The notes under the pieces: model-generated | Told to the model about the DNA's origin: nothing | The model's input: only the letters and a program-made list of their open reading frames with translations | The model's database searches: none | Translations under genes and position numbers: made by a program | Source of the DNA: Paracoccaceae bacterium | Lineage (GTDB): Bacteria > Pseudomonadota > Alphaproteobacteria > Rhodobacterales > Rhodobacteraceae | Reading direction: 5' to 3' | Length of the DNA: 64,000 bases | Assembly (NCBI GenBank): GCA_014872875.1 | Contig: WKFI01000021.1 | Coordinates: 1 to 64,000 of the forward strand | Shown here: positions 11,090-19,649 of the stretch, piece by piece | Numbering within the stretch: position 1 is the first letter of the stretch | Layout: each line of letters begins with the position of its first letter

Positions 11090-13027
11090 TCCAGACAGTT
11101 CTTTGCTGAATGGGATGGGGAGGGGATCCTTGTCCAGACGGGCCCGATACACCGGCAGGCTTTCGGTAACCCGCATCACGTAGTTTCGTGTTTCGTTGAA
11201 CGGGATATGTTCGATCCAGTCCACGATGTCCGGATTGCCGGTCCGGGGATCTCCATAGCGCTGCATCCAAGTGATAGGGCGTTTCGGCCCTGCATTGTAA
11301 CCCGCCGACATCATGATGACATTGCCTTTGAACTCTGCGGCCAGACCGGCCAGGTAATTTGCCCCCAATTTGGCGTTGTATTTCCAATCCGTGATCAGCC
11401 GCCCGGTGCTGTGACTGGACAGGATCCCCAGATCCCCAGCCACCAGACGTGCGGTTGCGGGCATCACCTGCATCAACCCGCGTGCGCCTGCGCCGCTGAT
11501 GACGACCGGGTCGAATTCGCTTTCGCGCCTTGCGATGGCCAATGTCATTTCCTTGGCCATGGGCAGATTTTGCTGCGCAACTGCGTGAACGGGGTAGTAG
11601 GCCCCGTGCAACACGATGCCGTTTCGGGCCGCCCGTTTTGAGATCATGACTGCTAGGTGGGACTGGTTCATGTCTAGCGCCATGTTGCCAAGCTGTCCGG
11701 CAGCCGTGGGATCCAGTGACTCGGTCAGATGGGTCAGGAACCGCTCAGCAAGGTTCAGCTCACCGGCGGCCAGCAGAAGCAAACCGGCTTCGGTCACGCT
11801 GGAGGCCATATGCGGGGCATTACGCCAATTGGGCAATTCCGGGGGGGTTGCGAGCTTGGTGTCAAAAGGTCTGCCGATCCGTTCCGCAGCCAAGAGGCCA
11901 TAAAACGAAGTTTGGTACTGTGCCCCCAAGGCATAGGCTTCCTGCGCCTTGTCCGCGTCTCCCAGCGCCTCATGAGCGCGGCCCAGCCAGTACCCGCCCC
12001 GACCCAGAGATATCGGAGTTGCCACCGAGGCCAGGAACCGTTCGAAATGTTCTGCCGCACGCTGCGGATTTCCAAGCTTGCGTAACGCAATATACCCGGC
12101 GATCCATTCGAGATCCGCATAGGCATACCCTGCGTCCGGTGTCAGAAAGTGGTTCGCTGCCAGTTGGTAGGCGCGTTGGTTGTTTCCGTCGCGCATGTCC
12201 TGACGGGCGAAATCGCGCCGCCTGCGAGACCATTTTTCCGGTTCTCCGAGTTTGTCCCCGCTGGCGCTACGGTCCAACATCAGGGTGATCGCATCTTCGC
12301 GACGGCGCTTTTGGTCACGCCAGACAAATCGGTCATAGGCCAGACCTGGCGCATCCTTTAATGAACCTGGAACGGCCGCGATCCTGGTGTCTACCCCGGG
12401 TGCCTTGTCCTGCAAGGCGATCCGCGCCTCCGCCAGTTTTCTGTGTCCTTCGGAAACCAGAGGCAGCATGCGTCGTGAGCTGACCAGATGCCCTTCCCAC
12501 AGCATCCGATCCAACCGGGCCTCGTGATGCGGCTTCAAGAGCTTTGAGAAATCCCGCAGGTAAAGTTTCTGCAGTCCTTCGCCCATGTGCATGGTGCGCC
12601 AAGCTAGAACCAGCTCGGCTTCGCCTTCGCCCCGACGCCCCGAGTCGATCAGGGCCTTGGCATAGGTCAGTGCCCCTTCGGCGGATTGGGGCGCCCGGGT
12701 ATCATAGAATTTCAGGGCGGTGGCTGTACCAGCCGTGGTAAAGGCCGGTTCGCTTTTCTTACGCAACCAGTCCAGACCAGGCCAATCCGGTCTGCGTTCA
12801 AGAAAAGCCAGAACGTCCCCCGAAGATCCCATAGCTGCGCGCAGGCGGTGCCATTCGATTATGTCACGCGCCGTGCTGCCCGGGCGGCCAGCAGTTCTCA
12901 GGGCCTCGTCCCACTTCTGCGCCCGCATCAGGTCCATTGCACGCGAGACTGAGTCGCCCGATTGGGCCAAGGCCGACCCGACCCAAAACAGATAAAACAG
13001 AACAACAACGCGCAGAATGTGTCTCAT
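11063..13027 (-). CDS. slt: Soluble lytic murein transglycosylase
   Basis: A 654-residue periplasmic enzyme. The signal peptide ends ...GSALAQ, a long alpha-helical superhelical U/L region occupies about residues 25-470, and a C-terminal SLT domain contains the catalytic glutamate in ARRESEFDP, then GARGLMQVMPATA and SAGYNAGPKR. It cleaves peptidoglycan glycan strands to give 1,6-anhydromuramyl ends. The ATG at 13027 starts the signal peptide. The frame stays open a further 858 bp upstream, antisense to dapA, but that part is not part of the gene. The 3' end overlaps the convergent permease by 27 bp. Confidence 0.9.
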   Translation of the reverse strand: MRHILRVVVLFYLFWVGSALAQSGDSVSRAMDLMRAQKWDEALRTAGRPGSTARDIIEWHRLRAAMGSSGDVLAFLERRPDWPGLDWLRKKSEPAFTTAGTATALKFYDTRAPQSAEGALTYAKALIDSGRRGEGEAELVLAWRTMHMGEGLQKLYLRDFSKLLKPHHEARLDRMLWEGHLVSSRRMLPLVSEGHRKLAEARIALQDKAPGVDTRIAAVPGSLKDAPGLAYDRFVWRDQKRRREDAITLMLDRSASGDKLGEPEKWSRRRRDFARQDMRDGNNQRAYQLAANHFLTPDAGYAYADLEWIAGYIALRKLGNPQRAAEHFERFLASVATPISLGRGGYWLGRAHEALGDADKAQEAYALGAQYQTSFYGLLAAERIGRPFDTKLATPPELPNWRNAPHMASSVTEAGLLLLAAGELNLAERFLTHLTESLDPTAAGQLGNMALDMNQSHLAVMISKRAARNGIVLHGAYYPVHAVAQQNLPMAKEMTLAIARRESEFDPVVISGAGARGLMQVMPATARLVAGDLGILSSHSTGRLITDWKYNAKLGANYLAGLAAEFKGNVIMMSAGYNAGPKRPITWMQRYGDPRTGNPDIVDWIEHIPFNETRNYVMRVTESLPVYRARLDKDPLPIPFSKELSGSTLRAFAP

Positions 13028-13168
13028 CACTTGCAATTCACAATAAACCGGGGCTAGAGCCTTTGACGATAGTCTCTGCTGGGCTGGTATCAACTGAATT
13101 TCCCGGCATCTTGTGACTTGAGCGGGCAGGTGCCCGCAATTTGGAATGTAAGCTAAGGGAGCGCACCC

Positions 13169-14041
13169 ATGTTCAAAGGCTCGATGCCTGCCCTCGTCAC
13201 CCCGTTCCGCAACGGCGAGCTGGATCTGGAAACGCTCAAACGCTTGGTGGAATGGCAAATTGCCGAAGGTTCGACCGGTCTGGTGCCCGTTGGAACCACC
13301 GGCGAAAGCCCGACCCTGACCCACGAGGAACACGAAACCGTGGTCGAAGAAGTCGTCAAGGCTTCGGCGGGTCGCGTGCCAGTTATTGCTGGCGCCGGAT
13401 CCAACAACACGATCGAAGCGATTCGCTTCGTCGAATTCGCCAAGAGAGTTGGTGCCGACGCCGCACTGGTCGTCACACCCTATTACAACAAGCCGACCCA
13501 GCGCGGCATGGTGGCGCATTTCACCGCGTTGCATGATTGCGCCGATCTGCCGATCTTCATTTACAACATCCCCGGGCGTTCCGTCGTGGACATGACCCCG
13601 GCGACGATGGGTGAATTGGCGAAACTGCCGCGGATCGTCGGCGTCAAGGACGCAACCGGCGATCTGGCCCGTGTCAGCCAGCAGCGCGGCACCTGCGGGC
13701 CCGATTTCATCCAGCTGTCGGGCGAAGATGCCACAGCACTGGGTTTCAACGCCCATGGTGGCGTTGGCTGCATCTCGGTCACAGCAAACGTGGCTCCGAA
13801 ACTTTGCGCGGAATTCCAGCAGGCCACGTTGGCAGGCGATTACGGCAAGGCGCTGGAGTATCAGGACAAACTGATGCCGCTGCACGAAGCGATTTTCATC
13901 GAACCGGGACTGGTCGGTGCGAAATATGCTCTCAGCAAGCTGGGCATGTGCACCGAGGAAGTGCGTTCACCTTTGACTGGGCTGGAAGACAGCACCAAGG
14001 CCGCCATCGACGCAGCCATGGCGCACGCGGGTCTGCTCTAA
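13169..14041 (+). CDS. dapA: 4-hydroxy-tetrahydrodipicolinate synthase
   Basis: A 290-residue class I aldolase-fold enzyme with the family residues in place: GTTGES at 42-47, Y132, and the Schiff-base lysine K160 in GVKDATGD. It condenses pyruvate with aspartate semialdehyde in the first committed step to diaminopimelate and lysine. An intrinsic terminator follows 22 bp after the stop. The upstream 141 bp separate it from the divergent slt gene and should carry its promoter. Length and motifs are normal. Confidence 0.95.
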   Translation: MFKGSMPALVTPFRNGELDLETLKRLVEWQIAEGSTGLVPVGTTGESPTLTHEEHETVVEEVVKASAGRVPVIAGAGSNNTIEAIRFVEFAKRVGADAALVVTPYYNKPTQRGMVAHFTALHDCADLPIFIYNIPGRSVVDMTPATMGELAKLPRIVGVKDATGDLARVSQQRGTCGPDFIQLSGEDATALGFNAHGGVGCISVTANVAPKLCAEFQQATLAGDYGKALEYQDKLMPLHEAIFIEPGLVGAKYALSKLGMCTEEVRSPLTGLEDSTKAAIDAAMAHAGLL

Positions 14042-14062
14042 GCCGGTAACGGATTGAAAAGC

Positions 14063-14100
14063 AAAGGGCGGCCTCCTCGATGGAGTGCCGCCCTTTTTTT
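14063..14100. terminator. Rho-independent terminator between dapA and soeC
   Basis: Arms AAAGGGCGGC (14063-14072) and GCCGCCCTTT (14087-14096) are perfectly complementary and are followed on the plus strand by a run of T. The hairpin lies between two convergent genes. On the minus strand it has only a short T-run, so it mainly terminates dapA. Confidence 0.85.
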
Positions 14101-14195
14101 GTCTGAAAGACCTTGTTCTTGTTCTGGCTATAACTACCCGCAGGGGGGAAGTGTGGCAGGTGGAACTGGAGCAAGAAGGCGCAGCGCCGTTTGTC

Positions 14196-15083
14196 TTACC
14201 TTTTTCCGTAGTAAAGACCGACGACATGTTCGGCCTGCGCAAAGAACAGCCAGCGCGACGCCGCAACGCCCGCCAGATGCGCCAACACTGCCAAACCCGC
14301 CACCGTGTGCTTCAGCATTGTGCTCTCGAATGGGAGAAGGAGGAGCACCAAAGGTAATGCAAAGCCCAGTCCAAACGCGATAACACGCAGTTTCTGCGCA
14401 TGTTTGCGCCCAACCACATGAACAAACTCCCGCAACAGGTAGTTCGATCCTGTATGTGGTGGCTCAAAGGCGCGGACGGCCCCGCGGTCTCCCAATCCGG
14501 TTGCGGTCCCCAGATTGGTGCCAGACGCAGCCAGAGCGTCGTCCCCGTACTTCCAATAGGCCAGTTGAACGAGAGCGGCGACGGCAAGCAGGGGAAGTGC
14601 GATTGAGACCTGACCGGCCAGAAGCGCACCTCCGGCCAAAGCGAAGGACAGAAACATCGCTGGTGTCAGTTTCATGTTCCAACGCGGGATGGTTTTGAGC
14701 TGGGTGTAGATCATTGACGTGGTGAATACCGTCCCAAGGCTCAAGACACTGCCAAGGACACCCAAGGCACTCCAGTTTTGGCCCAAGAAAACTGCACCGA
14801 TGGCGTAAAGTCCCATGACCAGAAGTGCGGCCACCGCACAGACGCCTTCACGGCTGAGCCAGCTGGTTTTCCATTGAGTAAAGGCCCGCCAAGCGCGTTC
14901 CGGGTGACCCAAGTGAAAGGTCGATGCCGCAAGGCCGCCAACCGCCAGGCCAAAAGCTATGGCATAGAATACGAAGGCGACCATGCCGGTCACTACCGGC
15001 AGGCCAAGCCCAAGGAAAAACAGCAGACCAAAGCCAAGCCCGGACAGAGTTGTGAAGATGATGACAGAAGGTGCCGGATGCAT
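14196..15083 (-). CDS. soeC: DmsC/NrfD-like membrane anchor, SoeC-type
   Basis: A 295-residue membrane protein with about eight hydrophobic helices, from VIIFTTLSGLGFGLLFFLGL at the N-terminus to TVAGLAVLAHLAGVAA near the C-terminus. It has the DmsC-family signature ASTFHLGHPERAWRAFTQWKTSWLSRE after helix 2, quoted here only for its key residues H57, H60 and E63. It anchors a molybdenum oxidoreductase and exchanges electrons with the quinone pool. Its ATG overlaps the soeB stop by one base (TGATG). The assignment to a sulfite-oxidising complex rests on the soeA/soeB linkage and the taurine genes; DMSO, polysulfide or tetrathionate enzymes have similar anchors. Confidence 0.8.
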   Translation of the reverse strand: MHPAPSVIIFTTLSGLGFGLLFFLGLGLPVVTGMVAFVFYAIAFGLAVGGLAASTFHLGHPERAWRAFTQWKTSWLSREGVCAVAALLVMGLYAIGAVFLGQNWSALGVLGSVLSLGTVFTTSMIYTQLKTIPRWNMKLTPAMFLSFALAGGALLAGQVSIALPLLAVAALVQLAYWKYGDDALAASGTNLGTATGLGDRGAVRAFEPPHTGSNYLLREFVHVVGRKHAQKLRVIAFGLGFALPLVLLLLPFESTMLKHTVAGLAVLAHLAGVAASRWLFFAQAEHVVGLYYGKR

Positions 15084-15832
15084 CAGAATTTCTCCAGTGT
15101 CTTGTCGAGCCAGCCAAGGAACCCTTTTGGCTCTTCGGCGACGGGAGCCAAAAGAGGCGCTAGGATATCTATCTCCTCCTCAACGGTGTCCTTGGGGCGA
15201 GGGGGCAGGTATTTGTTCACCGGCTTGGTGCCCATTTCCGGCATCAGATCCATTCCGCTCCGCTCGGCCACCAGTTTGGACACGTCACTGCTTGGGTCTC
15301 CCAGATCTCCGAAATGGCGCGCGCCGGCTGGACAGGTTCTGACACAGGAGGGGACCCGGTCCTCTTCCGGCAGGTTTTCGTTATAGATCCGGTCAACGCA
15401 GAGCGTGCATTTTTTCATCACGCCTTCAGCCAGATCCAACTCCCGTGCACCGTACGGGCAGGACCAGGCACACAGGCCGCAGCCAATACAGTTGCTTTCG
15501 TTCACCAGGACGATCCCGTCTTCGACCCGCTTGTAGCTGGCGCCAGTCGGGCAGACCGTTACGCAAGGCGCGTCCTCGCAATGGAGGCAGGATTTCGGAA
15601 AATGGATCAGTTGGGCATGACCCTTTTCAGGTTGAACTTCATAGGAATGTACCCGGTTCAGGAAGGTGCCCGAAGGATCTGCACCGTAAGGATTCTGGTC
15701 CGAAAGAGGGGCGCCATAGTTTTCCGTGTTCCAGCCCTTGCAGGAAATGACACAGGCATGACAGCCCACGCAGGTGTCCAAGTCTATGACCAAACCCATC
15801 TTGCGGTCTGTAGAAGTGGGGAGTTCCGTCAT
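15083..15832 (-). CDS. soeB: Four-cluster 4Fe-4S electron-transfer subunit, SoeB-type
   Basis: A 249-residue ferredoxin-like subunit with four cysteine groups: CVGCHACVISC near residue 20, CLHCEDAPCVTVC near 85, CIGCGLCAWSC near 115, and CTLC with CVRTC near 135-160. It should pass electrons from SoeA to SoeC on the cytoplasmic side. I chose the ATG at 15832 over the ATG four codons upstream because a GGAGG ribosome-binding site lies between the two. The promoter-proximal side has two tandem inverted repeats and then an unrelated methyltransferase gene, so soeB is separated from soeA by about 970 bp. Confidence 0.82.
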   Translation of the reverse strand: MTELPTSTDRKMGLVIDLDTCVGCHACVISCKGWNTENYGAPLSDQNPYGADPSGTFLNRVHSYEVQPEKGHAQLIHFPKSCLHCEDAPCVTVCPTGASYKRVEDGIVLVNESNCIGCGLCAWSCPYGARELDLAEGVMKKCTLCVDRIYNENLPEEDRVPSCVRTCPAGARHFGDLGDPSSDVSKLVAERSGMDLMPEMGTKPVNKYLPPRPKDTVEEEIDILAPLLAPVAEEPKGFLGWLDKTLEKF

Positions 15833-15860
15833 GTTTTCCTCCATATGGGTCGGGCGGGCT

Positions 15861-15905
15861 CAAGAAAATGCGAATTTTCTTGGCAATTTTCTGTATAGAA
15901 AATTG
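15861..15905. promoter_or_regulatory. Two tandem inverted repeats upstream of soeB
   Basis: Two perfect 9-bp inverted repeats with 4-base loops lie side by side: CAAGAAAAT (15861-15869) with ATTTTCTTG (15874-15882), and CAATTTTCT (15884-15892) with AGAAAATTG (15897-15905). All four arms contain the same AGAAAAT core, directly or inverted. They are 29-73 bp upstream of the soeB ATG. They could be a repressor or activator operator or RNA hairpins. They are A/T-rich, so a strong intrinsic terminator is less likely. Confidence 0.55.
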
Positions 15906-15980
15906 GGTCCGCACCTGGCCTGCATTTCGCATCAGGGTGATGGGAGTATGGGGTTTTAGGGGGGGGCAGCCTGAGGCAGC

Positions 15981-16634
15981 TCAGTTCGTCTTCCCAGGGG
16001 CTTTGTAGAGAACATAGCTTTTGGGAAAACCGAACTTCCATTCGGTCCAAGTCTGTCCGTCCGGAAACAGATCCTGCATGTGGCTTTTCAGAAGTACAGT
16101 TGTGGTTTCCACCATTTCCGTCCAGGCGGGCAGCTTTCTGCGCCACCGGCGAATGAACCCGTCTTTTACGGATTCCGGATAAAACCACCAGAACGGCATG
16201 TTGCAATGCGCTTCGATCGGGAACCAGATCGAAGGTGTCTGCACCCAATAGGCCGGGGCCAGACGTCTGGCTTCCCGTGCCATTTCCGCCTGTTTGATTT
16301 CGTCGCCCACATGTTCGATCACGCTGTTCGAGAACGCGATGTCGAAGCTCTGATCCGTTGCAAACTCCACATTGCAAGCGTCGCCCACCAGCATTGTCAG
16401 GCTGTGGTGCGACGGCGGGGCTTCCTCGGGATTGAAGCCGGGCAGGTTCACGATCGTGATGTCCAATTTGACGGGACAGTCGTCCCAGAACCCGGGCGCG
16501 CCGCCCAGGTCGATAATGCGTTCGCCACCCTGAATGTTCATCCGGTCCAGAAACACCTGCATGCGTCGCTGTCTTGCGCGTCTGGAAAACGGCTGTTTCA
16601 TCCGCATCAGGGTGTGAAAGATCGCGTATTTCAT
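15981..16634 (-). CDS. Class I SAM-dependent methyltransferase within the soe cluster
   Basis: A 217-residue Rossmann-fold methyltransferase. The SAM-binding loop IIDLGGAPGFWD lies near residue 40, an acidic motif with VGDACNVEF near 83, and FSNSVIEHVGD near 101, as in UbiE/type-11 methyltransferases. The substrate is unknown. It lies on the same strand as the soe genes, between soeA (165 bp away) and soeB (148 bp away), a place normally without a gene in this type of operon. It may act on an unrelated substrate or be a recent insertion. I see no transposon ends flanking it. Confidence 0.75.
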   Translation of the reverse strand: MKYAIFHTLMRMKQPFSRRARQRRMQVFLDRMNIQGGERIIDLGGAPGFWDDCPVKLDITIVNLPGFNPEEAPPSHHSLTMLVGDACNVEFATDQSFDIAFSNSVIEHVGDEIKQAEMAREARRLAPAYWVQTPSIWFPIEAHCNMPFWWFYPESVKDGFIRRWRRKLPAWTEMVETTTVLLKSHMQDLFPDGQTWTEWKFGFPKSYVLYKAPGKTN

Positions 16635-16799
16635 CCGGCGCTCCGCACAGGTCGGTGTTCACCGAGCGGTGGGAGGCAACCAGCGCTCGTGCAGGGCGGA
16701 TGCTAGTGCAGCCAACCCCATGGGTCGACAGCGCTTCATGAGGTTTGGTCAAGACCGATGTGCTGGGGTCACAACAGGTCGGGTCAATGAGAGGCTGGA

Positions 16800-19622
16800 T
16801 CATTTTCCAACCTTCCATTTCAGTTCGGCAGGCCCCGTTCCGACTGGCGATTTGATCGGGTCGAAACTGGGTAGGCTTTCAGAAAGGCCATCGGGTGCTG
16901 CAGCCTTTTCGATCTTTACTTTCAGATCGAACCACGCGGCTTGACCCGTTACAGGATCCGAGTTCGCCCATCGTAGACCGTCGCCTTTGGGCGGCAGCAA
17001 TTCGTGGATCAGGTGGTTCAGCAGAAAGCCCTTGGTTGCCTCTGGTGCGTCTTCTTCCAGCGCCCACGCGCCTTTGCGTTTGCCGATCGCGTTCCACGTC
17101 CAAACCGTGTTGTGGTTCAGTGCGGCCATCTCCATCACCGGAACGGTAATCTCACCATGAGGCGACGTTACACGTGCCCAGTCCCCATCCTGCAGGCCGT
17201 GTTCACGCATCAGCTTTGTGGGCACATACAATGGATTACGCCCATGCAACTGGCGCAGCCACGCGTTTTGAGTGCCCCAGGAATGGTACATTGCCATTGG
17301 GCGCTGGGTCAGAGCGTTTACAGTAAAGCCATCATTGCCGTGCTGATCAGTTTCATACCAGATGGGCAGCGGGTCCAGCGTTTCCTTTGTCCGGTCGCGC
17401 AGGTGATCTGGCGGTTGACGATCTCCATACCCTTCGGCTGCCAGCTGGAACTTGCGCATCGGCTCTGAATAAAGCTGGAACAGATAGGGCTGCGGGCTGT
17501 CATAGATGCCCATGCCCACGGCCCAGTCCTGATAGGCGCTGTTCCAAGGCTTGTAGTACAGCGCGTCGTCCGGAACGTGCTCGATAAAGAAACCGCCATT
17601 TTCGATATAGCGATCCAGTTGGTCGGGGTTCACTTCGCCGCGCCCAGATTTGTCACCGTTTTCGCCTCGGAACCCAGCCAGCGGACCGATGCCGGGCTTG
17701 CGTTCGTGATTGACGATATAGTCGGCATAATCCTTGTACTTCGCGCTGCCGTCTTCGTTGGTGAATCCTGGCAGGCCCATCTTGTTGGCAAGCAGGATCA
17801 GCGCACTTTGAAACCCGACAACGTCGCGATCCGGTTCAATGACCGGCCAGCGGATTGCATCTGCCGCGCCATCTGCCTCGCAAATCGGACGGTCCAGAAG
17901 AGAAATACAGTCGTGACGCTCCAGATAAGTCGTGTCGGGCAGGATCAGGTCGGCATAGGCCACCATTTCCGACGAATAGGCGTCGGAATAGATGATGTGG
18001 GGGATCACGTAGTCGCCGTTTTCATCCTTGTCGGTCAGCATGTCGATCACACCGCGGGTATTCATGGTCGAATTCCACGACATGTTCGCCATGTACATGA
18101 ACAGAGTGTCGATCTTGTACGGATCCCCGGCATGGGCGTTTGAGATGACCATATGCATCAGCCCGTGGCTGGACATCGGGTTTTCCCACGTAAAGGCCTT
18201 GTCGATCCTGGCGGGTGAGCCGTCTTCCTTGAGTGCCAGATGTTCAGGTCCGCGGACAAAGCCCAAATGCGGTCCGTCCAGTGGGCTGTCCGGGGTCACC
18301 TTGCAATGTGGCGTGGGGTGAGCTTCGACCGGCTTTGGATAAGGCGGCTTGAAGCGGAAGCCGCCGGGGACCTCTACCGTACCAAGGAGGATCTGCAGGA
18401 TGTGCAGGGCGCGGCAGGTCTGGAACCCGTTGGCATGGGCGCTGACCCCACGCATGGAATGGAATGAAACCGGGCGCCCCTTCATCGTCTTGTGGGTCTC
18501 GCCGCGGAAGTCGGTCCATTCCTGATCCAGTTCGAACGCTTCGTCAAAGGCGACACGGGCGATGTCGGCGGCAATGGCGCGGATTCGGCTTGCCGGGATG
18601 CCGCATTGTTCGGCCACGGCTTCGGGCGCGTAGGACTCATCCAGATAGCGCTCCGCCATCAGGTGGAAGACCGGGCGGTGGGTCACGCCATCCCGTTCAT
18701 AGGTCGCTGCCAGGTCCGGGCGCACACCGGGTTTGTCAAACGCTGTCAATTCTCCGGTGGCGCGGTCGATGACCAGAGGCTTGTCGTTTTCATCCCGCAG
18801 GAACAGACCTTTTTCGGGGCCTACGGTGGCGTTCACCAAAACTGGGGCGTTGGTGTAGCGGCTCAGATACTCCAAATCGATCTTGCCAGCCTTCATCAAC
18901 ACGTGAACCATCGACAGGATGAACAACCCATCGGTGCCAGGCGTGATGCCGACCCATTCATCGGCGACGGCATTGTATCCGGACCGGATCGGATTCACCC
19001 CGATCACCTTGGCGCCGCGTTTCTTGATCTTGCCGATTCCGGCCTTGATCGGGTTGCTGTCATGGTCTTCGGCGACGCCGAACAGCATGAACAGCTTGGT
19101 GTGGTCCCAATCTGGTTGGCCGAATTCCCAAAACGCGCCGCCCATCGTGTAGATGCCACCGGCGGCCATGTTGACCGAACAGAAACCGCCATGGGCCGCA
19201 TAGTTGCAGGTGCCAAAATTCTGGGCCCAGAAACTGGTGAAGGACTGCGACTGGTCGCGCCCTGTGAAAAAGGCCAGTTTTTCCGGGTTCGATTTGCGGA
19301 TCGGCCCAAGCCAGCCAACGGCAATATCCAGCGCCTCGTCCCAGCTGATTTCTTCGAACTCGCCCGACCCTCGCGGGCCAACCCGCTTCAGAGGGGCGCG
19401 CAGGCGGGACGGTGCATTGACCTGCATGATTCCGGCAGATCCCTTGGCGCAAAGCACGCCCTTGTTCACCGGGTGGTCACGGTTGCCTTCGATGTATGCA
19501 ACCTTGCCGTCCTTCATATGCACATTGATGCCACAGCGACAGGCGCACATGTAGCAGGTGGTTTTTCGTACCTCGTCCGAGACTTTCGGTGAAAGCTCGA
19601 TGCTGGGTTGCTGGAATGTCAA
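16800..19622 (-). CDS. soeA: Molybdopterin oxidoreductase catalytic subunit, SoeA-type (sulfite dehydrogenase)
   Basis: A 940-residue DMSO-reductase-superfamily subunit. An N-terminal [4Fe-4S] site has C23, C26 and C30, completed by the cysteine in NKGVLCAKG; the Mo-bisPGD domains follow, with a C-terminal cofactor domain (ARVTSPHGEI). There is no twin-arginine signal, so the protein should stay in the cytoplasm, as described for SoeA of Allochromatium vinosum and unlike periplasmic relatives. Translation apparently begins at TTG, preceded by a strong GGGAGG site 5-6 bases upstream; no usable ATG precedes C23. It is 27 bp downstream of tauZ. Sulfite oxidation is inferred from its position beside xsc. 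Confidence 0.8.
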   Translation of the reverse strand: MTFQQPSIELSPKVSDEVRKTTCYMCACRCGINVHMKDGKVAYIEGNRDHPVNKGVLCAKGSAGIMQVNAPSRLRAPLKRVGPRGSGEFEEISWDEALDIAVGWLGPIRKSNPEKLAFFTGRDQSQSFTSFWAQNFGTCNYAAHGGFCSVNMAAGGIYTMGGAFWEFGQPDWDHTKLFMLFGVAEDHDSNPIKAGIGKIKKRGAKVIGVNPIRSGYNAVADEWVGITPGTDGLFILSMVHVLMKAGKIDLEYLSRYTNAPVLVNATVGPEKGLFLRDENDKPLVIDRATGELTAFDKPGVRPDLAATYERDGVTHRPVFHLMAERYLDESYAPEAVAEQCGIPASRIRAIAADIARVAFDEAFELDQEWTDFRGETHKTMKGRPVSFHSMRGVSAHANGFQTCRALHILQILLGTVEVPGGFRFKPPYPKPVEAHPTPHCKVTPDSPLDGPHLGFVRGPEHLALKEDGSPARIDKAFTWENPMSSHGLMHMVISNAHAGDPYKIDTLFMYMANMSWNSTMNTRGVIDMLTDKDENGDYVIPHIIYSDAYSSEMVAYADLILPDTTYLERHDCISLLDRPICEADGAADAIRWPVIEPDRDVVGFQSALILLANKMGLPGFTNEDGSAKYKDYADYIVNHERKPGIGPLAGFRGENGDKSGRGEVNPDQLDRYIENGGFFIEHVPDDALYYKPWNSAYQDWAVGMGIYDSPQPYLFQLYSEPMRKFQLAAEGYGDRQPPDHLRDRTKETLDPLPIWYETDQHGNDGFTVNALTQRPMAMYHSWGTQNAWLRQLHGRNPLYVPTKLMREHGLQDGDWARVTSPHGEITVPVMEMAALNHNTVWTWNAIGKRKGAWALEEDAPEATKGFLLNHLIHELLPPKGDGLRWANSDPVTGQAAWFDLKVKIEKAAAPDGLSESLPSFDPIKSPVGTGPAELKWKVGK

Positions 19623-19649
19623 TCTGGCCTCCCTTATTTTGTTATGTGA

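Noticed and set aside
13028-13885. Upstream extension of the slt reading frame to 940 codons
   Set aside because: The extra part is antisense to dapA and unlike any protein; the signal peptide of Slt starts at 13027.
18492-19592. Plus-strand frame of 366 codons
   Set aside because: It is antisense to soeA; open antisense frames are expected in high-GC coding DNA.
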